A stretch of DNA of 64,000 nucleotides. It comes from an uncultured Mycoplasmatota bacterium. GTDB lineage: Bacteria > Bacillota_I > Bacilli_A > RF39 > UBA660. The position numbers and the translations under genes were made by a program. Each line of letters starts with the position of its first letter. The first letter of the stretch is position 1. The stretch is taken from positions 1 to 64,000 of the forward strand of contig USGP01000003.1 of assembly GCA_900554315.1 (NCBI GenBank). Direction: 5' to 3'. This document shows positions 15,908-25,012 of this stretch, piece after piece. The notes beneath the pieces are model-generated. The model saw nothing but the letters and a program-made list of their open reading frames with translations, was not told where the DNA came from and did not search any database.

Positions 15908-16683
15908 CAAAACTTTTAAAATATGACTTTAAATCTTTATCAAAAACTTTACTTCCTATTTTTGGAATTTCATTTATTATCGCTATTATAACAAGAGGAA
16001 TTACAATGTTAGCAGACAAATTTTCAATCTTGTCTGTACCTGCTGGTATTTTCACTTTTATTTTTATTATTGTTTTAATAGCTATTCCTATTGTTACTTT
16101 TATATTTACTATATTGAAGTTTTATAAAAATTTAGTTAAGGATGAAGGGTATTTGATGCATACTTTACCTGTTTCTAAAAATGCTTTAGTTCTTTCTAAA
16201 TTAATTAGTTCTTGTACTTATTTGATTCTATCTGCTATTGTGATTGTTCTATTAGTTTTTGTATGGGGATATGGATTATTATTTGATTCTAAAGTATTAC
16301 ATATGGTCTGGGAAGTAATTAGACAGTCTAATACTGTATTTCTAATTTTGTTATTATTGTCTATTGTGATAAGCGTTATTTTAAATCAAGTTATGATATA
16401 TGCATCTATTGCCTTAGGTCAAAAGCATAATAGCAAAGTTGCATTTTCTGTTATTTATGGTATTGTTTTATATAACGTTACGCAGATTCTTACAGTAGTA
16501 TTATTAGTACCTTTTATGTTACTTGATTCTAATTATCAGCAATATATTGAAAATAGTAATGTATTAGATTTTGGTCTTGTAAATGGATTTCTTACTTATG
16601 CATTAGTTATTTCTGTAATATTTATCATTGTTTATTATTTTGTTACTGTTAGAACTTTTCATAAAAAACTTAATTTAGACTAA
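15901..16683 (+). CDS. ABC transporter permease
   Basis: 260 aa with about six hydrophobic helices and short loops, including an N-terminal cytoplasmic segment KLLKYDFKSLSKTLLP typical of ABC-2 permeases. It is the last gene of the GntR-ABC operon and is followed by a terminator. Probably pairs with the ATPase just upstream. Confidence 0.85.
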   Translation: MLAKLLKYDFKSLSKTLLPIFGISFIIAIITRGITMLADKFSILSVPAGIFTFIFIIVLIAIPIVTFIFTILKFYKNLVKDEGYLMHTLPVSKNALVLSKLISSCTYLILSAIVIVLLVFVWGYGLLFDSKVLHMVWEVIRQSNTVFLILLLLSIVISVILNQVMIYASIALGQKHNSKVAFSVIYGIVLYNVTQILTVVLLVPFMLLDSNYQQYIENSNVLDFGLVNGFLTYALVISVIFIIVYYFVTVRTFHKKLNLD

Positions 16684-16710
16684 AAAAATTGCTTTTATAG
16701 CAATTTTTTT
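16682..16710. terminator. Bidirectional terminator between convergent operons
   Basis: Perfect 11-bp stem AAAAAAATTGC (16682-16692) / GCAATTTTTTT (16700-16710), with T-runs for both strands. Confidence 0.85.
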
Positions 16711-17908
16711 ATGGGATAATTAGTTTTTGGCCTATTGATAATAAATTAGATGTTAGATTATTGGCCATTTTTAACTCTTCTACAGAGATATTATTATCTT
16801 TGGCAATTGACCATAGACTATCACCCTTTTTTACAATATACGTGGTTTCTGTACTATTTTTTGGTATCTTTAGTTTATCTCCTATTTGTAAATTTACCGT
16901 TTCTAAATTATTAATTTCTATTAAGTCGTCTACTGGAACATTATATTTTTGTGATATTAACCATAAGCTATCTCCTTTTACTACTGTATATATTTCATAG
17001 TCTTCATTAATTTCTTTGGTTGGTACCTTTAATTCTTGACCAATATATAAATTATTATTTGTCAAATTATTAGTTAATTTTAGTTCTTCTACTGTTACAC
17101 CATACCGTTGTGAAATACTATATAAAGTGTCTCCTTTTTTTACAGTATAGGTTTCGGTTGGAGAAATACTTGTTACTGGGATAAAAAGAATCTGTCCTAT
17201 TTGAATTAGATCAGATGTCAAATTATTTAATTTTTTTAACTCTTCTACTGTTGTGTTAAATTGATTGGCTATTTTAGATAGCGTATCTCCCTTTTGAACC
17301 ATATAGGTATCTTGACTACTAGAGATATCAGGTGGTAAATAATTATAGCCACCATAGTCAGCAATAGCTTTTACTACTCCTTCTACATAATCCTCTAAGT
17401 TATTTTGTAATTTCTGTTGATCTTGTGCATTATCAATAAAACCATATTCTACTAGTAATGATTGCATTGGAGCTGTTTCCCTTATAATGTAGTAATAATC
17501 TTTACTAGGATTTTCTGGTAACCTTCTTTGATATATTTTTCGCTTTTTTTGTCCAGCATCACCTATGTTTTCCAATGCCATACTAGCTAAAGTATCATCA
17601 TTTCTTAATCCATAGATAATTTCGGCACCTTCTCCACCACCAGAGTTTATGTGATTAGAAATTAATATGGCATTAGGATCTCCATTAAATGCTTCATTCG
17701 CTCTTCTTAGTCTTTCTGTTCTTGAAATATCTTCATCTGTTGTTTTTATACTTACTACGGGTATTCCTAATTCTTGTAATCTTCTTGTCATGTAGTTTGC
17801 TGCTTTTAAGGTTAAATCTTTTTCTTTTAAACTTCCACTTATGGCTCCTGGGTCACTGCCTCCATGTCCACTATCTACAACTACTCCTGTAATTTTTCTT
17901 TCATTCAT
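16709..17908 (-). CDS. N-acetylmuramoyl-L-alanine amidase (Amidase_3) with four LysM domains
   Basis: 399 aa from the ATG at 17908-17906; the upstream in-frame GTG is part of the GAGGTG ribosome binding site. Amidase_3 domain at residues 6-185, with zinc ligands expected at H15 (SGHGG), E29 (KEKD) and H86 (SNHIN) and catalytic E154 (VEYGF). LysM repeats at about 201-245, 253-297, 306-350 and 356-399. It cleaves the stem peptide from muramic acid. There is no signal peptide, as in the mother-cell enzyme CwlC, so release by lysis or an unusual export route is implied. Confidence 0.9.
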   Translation of the reverse strand: MNERKITGVVVDSGHGGSDPGAISGSLKEKDLTLKAANYMTRRLQELGIPVVSIKTTDEDISRTERLRRANEAFNGDPNAILISNHINSGGGEGAEIIYGLRNDDTLASMALENIGDAGQKKRKIYQRRLPENPSKDYYYIIRETAPMQSLLVEYGFIDNAQDQQKLQNNLEDYVEGVVKAIADYGGYNYLPPDISSSQDTYMVQKGDTLSKIANQFNTTVEELKKLNNLTSDLIQIGQILFIPVTSISPTETYTVKKGDTLYSISQRYGVTVEELKLTNNLTNNNLYIGQELKVPTKEINEDYEIYTVVKGDSLWLISQKYNVPVDDLIEINNLETVNLQIGDKLKIPKNSTETTYIVKKGDSLWSIAKDNNISVEELKMANNLTSNLLSIGQKLIIP

Positions 17909-17956
17909 CTTCTTCACCTCTATATTAGGTTATGTAAAATGAACTTTTTATGTCAC

Positions 17957-17977
17957 AAAAAAAGTGGGTATTCCACT
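17957..17977 (-). terminator. Terminator of the small lipoprotein gene
   Basis: On the minus strand AGTGG pairs with CCACT, followed by seven T. The stem begins within the stop codon of the lipoprotein gene. Confidence 0.7.
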
Positions 17978-18338
17978 ATTTTTCTTTTGTATATGAAGAT
18001 GCATAATTATCACAATGAAGTTGTGCCTCACCCATCAATTGACATCTTTCTATCATTACATCATCTTCATCTTTTAAAGTTATTTTCCCTTTCTCATTTA
18101 CTGTAAATGTACCTTTTATTGTTTCTTCTTCCAATTTCAAAGTAAACGATTCATCTTTATTGAATGTTAAATAGTAATTTTCTTTTCCACCTCTAGTCGT
18201 ATTTTCATCTACCATGACTACAGATTGATTTTTAGGATCAGCTACCCAGGTTCCCTCTAATATTTTCATATTTTTACTAGTACATCCTGTCATCATTATA
18301 GCAGATATTATTATAATTCCAATTATATATTTTTTCAT
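17976..18338 (-). CDS. Small lipoprotein of unknown function
   Basis: 120 aa. Lys start, hydrophobic core and lipobox MTGC give a clear lipoprotein signal. The mature part (GTWVADPKNQ..., YYLTFNKDESFTLKL, GTFTVNEKGKITL) is a beta-rich lipocalin-like repeat pattern seen in many Gram-positive surface lipoproteins, with two late cysteines. Lies 18 bases downstream of the HIT-GNAT gene. Confidence 0.7.
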   Translation of the reverse strand: MKKYIIGIIIISAIMMTGCTSKNMKILEGTWVADPKNQSVVMVDENTTRGGKENYYLTFNKDESFTLKLEEETIKGTFTVNEKGKITLKDEDDVMIERCQLMGEAQLHCDNYASSYTKEK

Positions 18339-18356
18339 ATTTTCTCCTTTTTATTA

Positions 18357-19316
18357 CTATAATTTTTTTATATATACTTCTCTTATTCCTCTTGAAAATT
18401 TTTTTGTTCTAAAGCAATGAAACTTATCAAGTTTTAGATTATTACTAGAGTATACATTATCAGGATGCACTGTTGTGATAGCATATTGATATCCTTGTTC
18501 TTTTGATAATTTATCTAGTTCTTGTAGCATTTGATATTGTAAATGGTTACCTATATAGTCATAGTTTACAAACATTGGTCCATAATCCACTACCAAACGC
18601 GCATCATATTCTAAATCCAAACTCTTTATAAAGTCTTTTTCTGCAGGTAAACTCATCATTGAACATATTGGTGTTTCATTTAAATAGTATATCCATATCT
18701 TTGATCCATTTTCCAACAATTGCTTTAGATCTTCTTTTTCAAAATCTCCTAACCATTCTGGATTAGTCATATGATTTTTTACTTGTTCTCTAAACTTTAT
18801 ATATTTATCTAAATTTATTTTGTCTATTCTTTTTAGATTTTTTAGTTCTATTACTGGAGACCAATTTAGTTTATTTCTTATATTTCTTATTTTTTCTTTA
18901 TCTTCTACATATTCTTTTCTTTCTTTTACAAAATTTTTAGAACCTCTTTTTTCATTTTTATACCTTGGTATTAACTGAACATGGAAATGGTTCATTGGTC
19001 CATCACACATTGTACATAAGTAAATACTTTCCGCCTGATATTCTTCCTTTAGTATTGTCATTACTTTTTTAGCAAAAGTATAAATTTTACTGCATAACTT
19101 ATCAGGTAGTTCTAACATGTCTTTATAATGTTTTTTAGAAGATATGATAGTATGACCTATGGCTCTAGGATTGTTGCATAGAAAGCATTCTATATCTTCA
19201 TCCTCATATAACATTTGATTACTATTATCCCCAAATACAATATGGTTATGTTCTCTATCATAACAAGTAGGACATATTCCTTGATCTGTTAATTCTTTAT
19301 TGGTTACTTTGTTCAT
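18357..19316 (-). CDS. HIT-domain hydrolase fused to a GNAT-like acetyltransferase
   Basis: 319 aa. Residues 1-125 are a HIT domain: Cys pairs C15/C18 (CPTC) and C44/C47 (CFLC) that may bind zinc, GHTIISSKKHY, and the signature H110-x-H112-x-Q114. After a basic linker (125-175), residues 190-319 look like a GNAT fold: IWIYYLNETPICSMM (strands 2-4), ARLVVDYGPMFV, the helix HLQYQMLQELDKLSKEQGY, and TTVHPDNVYSSNNLKLDKFH, which is the classic N...N..K.GF end of GNATs. HIT proteins hydrolyse or transfer nucleotides and GNATs acetylate; having both in one chain is unusual. Substrate unknown. Confidence 0.72.
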   Translation of the reverse strand: MNKVTNKELTDQGICPTCYDREHNHIVFGDNSNQMLYEDEDIECFLCNNPRAIGHTIISSKKHYKDMLELPDKLCSKIYTFAKKVMTILKEEYQAESIYLCTMCDGPMNHFHVQLIPRYKNEKRGSKNFVKERKEYVEDKEKIRNIRNKLNWSPVIELKNLKRIDKINLDKYIKFREQVKNHMTNPEWLGDFEKEDLKQLLENGSKIWIYYLNETPICSMMSLPAEKDFIKSLDLEYDARLVVDYGPMFVNYDYIGNHLQYQMLQELDKLSKEQGYQYAITTVHPDNVYSSNNLKLDKFHCFRTKKFSRGIREVYIKKL

Positions 19317-19869
19317 TTTTAAACCTCTTACTTATTGATTTATTTACTGTGACAAAAACTGTTATTACGATGGCTATAATTACAATGCCAATGATGAATT
19401 GTGTCCATAGATTCGTTTTTATTACATTTTCTTCTGGATTTGTTGCATCATAATAAACTTTATCGGTTGTTGGAATTGCTTCCTTATTTGTTATTAAGTT
19501 AGGTGCTGCTTTATAGGTTTTTCCATCTACTGTAAACTGATATACTCCTTGACACAATTCGGATCCGTCATCTATTTCACAATCATCATAATCTACTAAC
19601 TTTGCAGTTGTAGATTCATAACCAATTATTTTTACATTTTCTGTTATTATCGATATGCCACTTATTAAAGCAAAGAACAAACCTACTAATATCCAGATTC
19701 CAGTAAACATTACTAATATAACATTTACTATTATTCTTACGGTTTTAGGATTTGCTTTTATAGTGGGCTGCATATTAAAATTTTCTGTTTCTTTAGGTAA
19801 TGGATATCCACAGAATTCACAAGTTTGAACTCCTATATGATTATTCATTCCACAATTAGGACACATCAT
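19297..19869 (-). CDS. Zinc-ribbon membrane protein with an external DUF3592-like domain
   Basis: 190 aa. N-terminal C-x2-C/C-x2-C zinc ribbon (MMCPNCGMNN, TCEFCGYP), a linker, a first membrane helix (about 45-70), an extracytoplasmic beta domain (STTAKLVDYDDCE to DATNPEENVIK) resembling DUF3592, a second helix (about 153-173) and a basic tail. The domain has two cysteines that could pair. The 3' end overlaps the HIT-GNAT start by 20 bases, so the two are coupled. No known function. Confidence 0.7.
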   Translation of the reverse strand: MMCPNCGMNNHIGVQTCEFCGYPLPKETENFNMQPTIKANPKTVRIIVNVILVMFTGIWILVGLFFALISGISIITENVKIIGYESTTAKLVDYDDCEIDDGSELCQGVYQFTVDGKTYKAAPNLITNKEAIPTTDKVYYDATNPEENVIKTNLWTQFIIGIVIIAIVITVFVTVNKSISKRFKNEQSNQ

Positions 19870-19884
19870 ATTATTACTCCTTTA

Positions 19885-21132
19885 CTACTTTTTATTATCA
19901 TTTTTATATAATATATTGATATCTACCGCTGTATCAATACCGTCTATTTTTCCATCTTGGCATAATTGCCACATTACATAATGAGAATCATAATCTGTTT
20001 TTTCTGTATAATGAGCTAACCATACATCATAACTATGGTATTTCCAAATGCTGTTTAAGTAATTTTTACTTCCATATAACATTCCAGCATATCCAGCATC
20101 TTCGACAGTATCTAAAAAGCTTTCTGCTACTTCATTTAATCCAAAAATTGATAATTCCATTTCATTAAAATTGTTGTAGCATTCCCAATCAAAAGCAACT
20201 GGTAAGGTTATATTATAATCTTTTATTTGATTCAATACCCAGTCTGCTTGTTTTTTAGACTCTTCTTTACTGTCAGCATAAGAATAAAAATATACCCCAA
20301 CTTTTAGACCATTTTTAGTAGCATTTTCTACATTTGTTTTAAAGTATGGGTCTAATATATATTCTCCATTTACTCCTTGTTGAGAACCTACTCTAATCAT
20401 TACAAATGTAGCTCCTGCTTTTTTTACTTTTTTAAAGTTGATGTCTCCTTGCCACTTTGATACATCTATTCCTATTTCTGTATCCTTATCTTTGTGTTCT
20501 TCTACTACTTCATGAAAGGCTGTAGAAACTTCTTCTTGTTGTTCTGATGTTTCCTCTGGTTGAACATTTTCTTCTTCAGGTTCTGGTGGTGTAGGTTCAT
20601 AAACATTTAAGGTAAATGGTAGTCTAGTTTCATTGTTGCTGCTGTCTACCGCTACATATGTTAATTTGTAAGATCCTGGTGTATTAATATCATATGTTCC
20701 TTCCACTTTGCAAGTCGGATTACTATCATAGTTATCTGCACAAAAGATTTCCTTTTCAAAATTTATATCTGCTCCTACTGGTGTAGAATAACTACTAGAA
20801 AGCCATACTAATGGTTTTTCTTCATCCACTACATCAATGTTAAAAATACCCATTCTCTTTTGACCGTTTTCGTTTTCATAAATAAATTTTACTTCTTGTT
20901 CACCGAGTTTTTGGGTATTTATATTATTATTGGTTATTAATTTTCCATTCATGGATTCAATAAATTCTTTTACTCTTGCTTTACTATATACATTTACTTT
21001 TACATTATCTATTACTTTGTACCCAGTTGTATCTAGTTTTGGAGGTCTAGTTAAGGCATAGACACATCCGCTTATAATTAATAGAAGTCCTACTAATATC
21101 AAAATTAGAACTCTTAACTTTTTTTGTTTCAT
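19885..21132 (-). CDS. Membrane-anchored GH25 lysozyme with Ig-like domain
   Basis: 415 aa. N-terminal hydrophobic segment (6-26) that ends in ISGC, so either a membrane anchor or a lipobox at C23. Residues about 100-190 are a bacterial Ig/DUF5011-like domain (GSYKLTYVAVDSSNNETRLP), then a Glu-rich linker, then GH25 from about 220 to 410: GIDVSKWQG with the catalytic Asp, YFYSYAD, and FDWE with the catalytic acids. It cleaves the MurNAc-GlcNAc bond outside the cell. GAGGTGA site upstream. First gene of a unit with the zinc-ribbon and HIT-GNAT genes. Confidence 0.88.
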   Translation of the reverse strand: MKQKKLRVLILILVGLLLIISGCVYALTRPPKLDTTGYKVIDNVKVNVYSKARVKEFIESMNGKLITNNNINTQKLGEQEVKFIYENENGQKRMGIFNIDVVDEEKPLVWLSSSYSTPVGADINFEKEIFCADNYDSNPTCKVEGTYDINTPGSYKLTYVAVDSSNNETRLPFTLNVYEPTPPEPEEENVQPEETSEQQEEVSTAFHEVVEEHKDKDTEIGIDVSKWQGDINFKKVKKAGATFVMIRVGSQQGVNGEYILDPYFKTNVENATKNGLKVGVYFYSYADSKEESKKQADWVLNQIKDYNITLPVAFDWECYNNFNEMELSIFGLNEVAESFLDTVEDAGYAGMLYGSKNYLNSIWKYHSYDVWLAHYTEKTDYDSHYVMWQLCQDGKIDGIDTAVDINILYKNDNKK

Positions 21133-21227
21133 AAATCACCTCTAAATCTATTAGATTATTACTATTATATAAATTAGTACCCTATGATTTATATATTTTT
21201 ATTATACCTTATTTTTCTTAAAAATAA

Positions 21228-21252
21228 AATATCCACATAAGTTGTGGATATT
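21228..21252 (-). terminator. Terminator of the CcdA-thioredoxin gene
   Basis: Perfect 10-bp stem AATATCCACA / TGTGGATATT with a five-base loop, followed on the minus strand by TTTATTTTT. Confidence 0.7.
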
Positions 21253-22467
21253 CTATTTATCATTTTTGATTTCCTCCACAGATTCTGTTAATTTTTCATA
21301 AGTACTAGCTCCAGGTATCGTTAACTTGATAACAGAATCTTTGACAATAAATGTATTAGGATAAGAAATTATTTCAAATTTTGAGAAAAATTCACCTGTC
21401 TCATCCATTAATACTGGGAAGGATATATTTTTCTTTTTCACAATTTTTTTTATTTTTTCTGTACTTTTATACTCTAATTTTGGAGAGACAACAGATAATA
21501 AAATGACATCTTTTTTATTTTTTCCATAGTGTTCATATAATTTTTCTAACTCTTTTAATTCTTTTTTACAAGCAGAACAGTCTGTTGCCCAAAAATGTAG
21601 TATTACTACTTTGTCTTTATAATCTTTCCACTGATGTGTTTTATTGTTTTGGTCTTTTAGTGTAAATTTAGAAACTTTATATGTTGCTTTTTTATTAGGT
21701 GTTATATTACTTTTGCAACTAGCCAAACCAGTTTCTTCATCTATTCCACAGTTTTGTTCTACTTTTGTAGATTGTGCTACATTTATGTTTGTAATTAATA
21801 TATAGCAACCTACTAGTAATAATAGAACACCTCCAATTTGGACTATTCTTTCTAAAATATTTTGTTTTTTCTTTAAAAAGTTTAATACTTCTGCGGTAAA
21901 TAAGCCTAATATTAAGAATGGTACAATAAAACCTATGGTATAGAATAATACTAATATATTTCCCATTAGCATGCTTTCGGCACTACTTGCCATAATTAGT
22001 ACTGATGATAGTGCTGGCCCTACGCAAGGTGTCCAGGCAAAACTAAATAAAAATCCCATAATAAAAGCTACTGCTGGATTCATTTTATTAGGATTAATAT
22101 TAATATGTAACTTTTTTTCTTTTTGTAAAAATTTAAAGTTAATTATTTTCAATTGGAAGAGTCCTAAAATAATAATAATGATTGCTCCAACAATTGCGAT
22201 AATATGTTTGTATTCTTTAAAAAATGTTCCTAAAGCTGTAAATGATAAACCTAGGATAAAGAATGACATAGATACCCCTAATACAAAGAATAAGGTATAT
22301 AAGAAGACTATTTTCCTTTTATATATAATTTTTCCATCTTTGGTTTTCTCTTTGGCACTTCCTGCTAAATAGCCCATGTATAATGGTAATAAAGGAATGA
22401 CGCAAGGAGAAAAGAATGAAATAAATCCTTCTAATAATACAGTGACTGATTGTATTAAAAAATCCAT
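21253..22467 (-). CDS. CcdA-like membrane protein fused to a thioredoxin domain
   Basis: 404 aa from the ATG at 22467-22465, six bases after GAGGAGG; the TTG two codons upstream overlaps that site. The N-terminal half is the DsbD-beta/CcdA fold with about six helices: the SFFSPCVIPLLP motif in helix 1 and FAWTPCVGP in helix 4 carry the paired cysteines that move electrons across the membrane. The C-terminal half is an external thioredoxin/TlpA-like domain with WATDCSACKKE as active site and a cis-Pro (SYPNTFIV). It should feed reductant to exported thiol proteins such as the thioredoxin at 13.4 kb. Confidence 0.9.
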   Translation of the reverse strand: MDFLIQSVTVLLEGFISFFSPCVIPLLPLYMGYLAGSAKEKTKDGKIIYKRKIVFLYTLFFVLGVSMSFFILGLSFTALGTFFKEYKHIIAIVGAIIIIILGLFQLKIINFKFLQKEKKLHININPNKMNPAVAFIMGFLFSFAWTPCVGPALSSVLIMASSAESMLMGNILVLFYTIGFIVPFLILGLFTAEVLNFLKKKQNILERIVQIGGVLLLLVGCYILITNINVAQSTKVEQNCGIDEETGLASCKSNITPNKKATYKVSKFTLKDQNNKTHQWKDYKDKVVILHFWATDCSACKKELKELEKLYEHYGKNKKDVILLSVVSPKLEYKSTEKIKKIVKKKNISFPVLMDETGEFFSKFEIISYPNTFIVKDSVIKLTIPGASTYEKLTESVEEIKNDK

Positions 22468-22536
22468 ATCCAACCTCCTCTAATCTAACCTACTATATTT
22501 TAACAAATAATATATTACTATACAATAATTTTTCAT

Positions 22537-22559
22537 AAAAAAAAGTCCTATGGACTTTT
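22537..22559 (-). terminator. Terminator of the ABC exporter operon
   Basis: AAAAGTCC / GGACTTTT with a TAT loop and a minus-strand run of eight T. It begins at the permease stop codon. Confidence 0.8.
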
Positions 22560-24237
22560 ATATTTCTATTTCTTTTATATTCTTAATTCCCTTATTCATG
22601 ACTTTATAATAAATTAAAATATTTGCCATGACTAGAATAATAATTAACATTCCTTTTAATAAGGTTAATGGATAATCAATTACTCTGTTTAAATAATAGG
22701 TTCCTCCTCCAATTACAATTGCAATAATCATGGAGATTGCCATAGAGAAAAATGTATTTTCATTTCCTCGTAAACAGTTTAACTCATCTTCCCATACTAG
22801 CTTTGGATTTATGGTATCTAAATAAATTCCTAAATAAGTAAAGAAGGTACAAGATAGCAATGATACTGTAATAAATGATAGTGTATCTAACGCTGATGCC
22901 TGAAGTAAAACACTAATTATGATTAAATATATAAAATTAAAACCAAAACTAATTAAAATTGATACAAAAGCTTTTATATTGATTTGTGTTTTATAATTTA
23001 TAGGAATAAATTTCATAAAAGCAATATGATGTCCTTCTCTGGAAATGGAGCTTGATGCTATACTGTTGGCTGTTGTAATTATTGCTGATATAGCAAATAT
23101 TGCTATCCAAACTACTAATAAAGCAAGAGGTTGATGAGTTTTATATTCATTTATAAATTCTACAATAATATTATCTTGCCCTTGAATTAAATATATTAAA
23201 ATAATTACAATTGGCCATAATAAATTACTTAAAATACAGTTACTAAAAAATGCAGGTGTTCTAGTTAATAACTTTAATTCTTTTTTTAGATAAGTGATTT
23301 TAGGATCTTTTTGTTTTACCTTTTCTAATACTTTTGTAATATTTTCTTGATTAAAATTAGCATTACTGTTAATCCTTTTTACTCCTGTGATATAGAATTT
23401 ATCTGCTAAAAACATAAATACTATGTATGCTAATATATTAATTGCTATATAAATAATAAACGAAATAATATTAGTGTTGGTAATTGCATCTGTTAAAAAG
23501 TAAGTTGTTGGGAATATATAATTCACAATTTTTATAAAACTAACTTGGTTGGTTGCTAATAAATGAATAAACTCTGTAATACTGTCATTATTTATGTAAT
23601 TAATACCAATCATTCCTAATATTATAATAAAAGCTAATAATAGTATTGTTAGTCCATTATTTTTATTTCTAATCATTTTTGTGAAGCGCATGATAAGTAT
23701 AGCAATAATTCCACAATATACTAATGGTAAAATTGGTAATGTTAGAACACCAATGATACTCATTATTACTGATAATATATTACTATCTATAACGAGTAAA
23801 AATCCTAAAAAAGCAGCTAATAAGAATAAAAATTCCATTACACTTTCACTGATTAGGACTGCTGTAAATTTGGATGAAATTAACACTTTTGGTTTTATTG
23901 GTAATGGTAAAACATGTTCAATATCTCCCGAAAAATAGAAAGTATTTAATATTATATTAAAACCAAATATCATAGAAAATATACAAATAAACTGAATTAC
24001 TAATAATAAACCATTTCCAATATTAAAAGATAATAATGTCGTATTCATAATTTCTTCTTTGATTCCTACTGTTGTACTTCCTACTAGAAAAGCCATCAAT
24101 ATAAAACAAGGTATAAAAATAAATATTGTAGCAATTAGACCTAGAATAATATAAAATCTAAGTTTATTTTTCTTTTCCGCTCTTGGCATTTCTCCGGATA
24201 AAAGAAATGTCTTTACTAATTTACTATACATTTTCAT
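22558..24237 (-). CDS. ABC transporter permease, large ABC-2-like
   Basis: 559 aa with roughly twelve hydrophobic helices arranged as two halves. The N-terminal segment KLVKTFLLSGEMPRAEKKNK is cytoplasmic and basic. Motif DIEHVLPLPIKPKVLISSKF is the conserved cytoplasmic loop of this exporter type. The start overlaps the ATPase gene by 14 bases. Likely an exporter; the substrate is unknown. Confidence 0.8.
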   Translation of the reverse strand: MKMYSKLVKTFLLSGEMPRAEKKNKLRFYIILGLIATIFIFIPCFILMAFLVGSTTVGIKEEIMNTTLLSFNIGNGLLLVIQFICIFSMIFGFNIILNTFYFSGDIEHVLPLPIKPKVLISSKFTAVLISESVMEFLFLLAAFLGFLLVIDSNILSVIMSIIGVLTLPILPLVYCGIIAILIMRFTKMIRNKNNGLTILLLAFIIILGMIGINYINNDSITEFIHLLATNQVSFIKIVNYIFPTTYFLTDAITNTNIISFIIYIAINILAYIVFMFLADKFYITGVKRINSNANFNQENITKVLEKVKQKDPKITYLKKELKLLTRTPAFFSNCILSNLLWPIVIILIYLIQGQDNIIVEFINEYKTHQPLALLVVWIAIFAISAIITTANSIASSSISREGHHIAFMKFIPINYKTQINIKAFVSILISFGFNFIYLIIISVLLQASALDTLSFITVSLLSCTFFTYLGIYLDTINPKLVWEDELNCLRGNENTFFSMAISMIIAIVIGGGTYYLNRVIDYPLTLLKGMLIIILVMANILIYYKVMNKGIKNIKEIEI

Positions 24238-24952
24238 CGTTTGTCATCCTTAAAAATATTTCTTCTAGGTCTTCTTTTTTATGATCTTTTTTCAATTCTT
24301 TTAGCGTTCCTTGATAGATTATTTTTCCTTGATTAATGATAATTACTCGATCACATAATTTTTCTGCTACTTCTAATACATGGGTTGAAAAGAGTACTGC
24401 ATGATTTTTCTTAGCATGTTCTTTCATCATTTGTTTTAATTGATGAGCAGAAGATGGATCTAGTCCAATTAATGGTTCATCTAATATCCAAACATCAGGT
24501 TCATGAATTAAAGCTGCTATTACCATCATTTTTTGTCTCATACCATGAGAATAGCTAATCATTTGAGAATCTAAAATGTTTTCTAGACCAAATGCTTTTG
24601 TTAGTTCTTTTATTCTTTCTTTTCTCTTTTTTTCTGGCACATGATAAATGTCAGCAATTAAGTTTAAAAATTCTATTCCCTTTAGTCTTAAAAACATATC
24701 TGGACTATCTGATATATAGCCAATATTTTTCTTTGCTTCTAATGGTTCTTTATCAATATCATATCCAGCGACTTTAATTGTTCCACTATCTTTTTGATAG
24801 ATTCCCGTCAATAGTTTTAATGTTGTTGTTTTACCACTTCCATTTGGTCCAATAAAGCCAACTATTTCGCCTGGCTTTACTGAAAAAGTTATATTATCTA
24901 CGGCTTTATTCGTTTCGTTAAATATTTTTGTTACATTTTTTACTTCTATCAT
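24224..24952 (-). CDS. ABC transporter ATP-binding protein
   Basis: 242 aa. Walker A GPNGSGKTT, signature YSHGMRQKM, Walker B WILDEPLIGLDP and switch His in STHVLEVAE. Typical CcmA-type ATPase partner of ABC-2 exporters. An AGGAGGAATA-type site precedes the start. Forms a two-gene operon with the 559-aa permease. Confidence 0.9.
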   Translation of the reverse strand: MIEVKNVTKIFNETNKAVDNITFSVKPGEIVGFIGPNGSGKTTTLKLLTGIYQKDSGTIKVAGYDIDKEPLEAKKNIGYISDSPDMFLRLKGIEFLNLIADIYHVPEKKRKERIKELTKAFGLENILDSQMISYSHGMRQKMMVIAALIHEPDVWILDEPLIGLDPSSAHQLKQMMKEHAKKNHAVLFSTHVLEVAEKLCDRVIIINQGKIIYQGTLKELKKDHKKEDLEEIFLRMTNDENV

Positions 24953-25012
24953 ATTATTCCTCCTATCTTATTGTATTATTTGTAGTTTACTTTAAGTCAA
25001 TACCTAATTATT

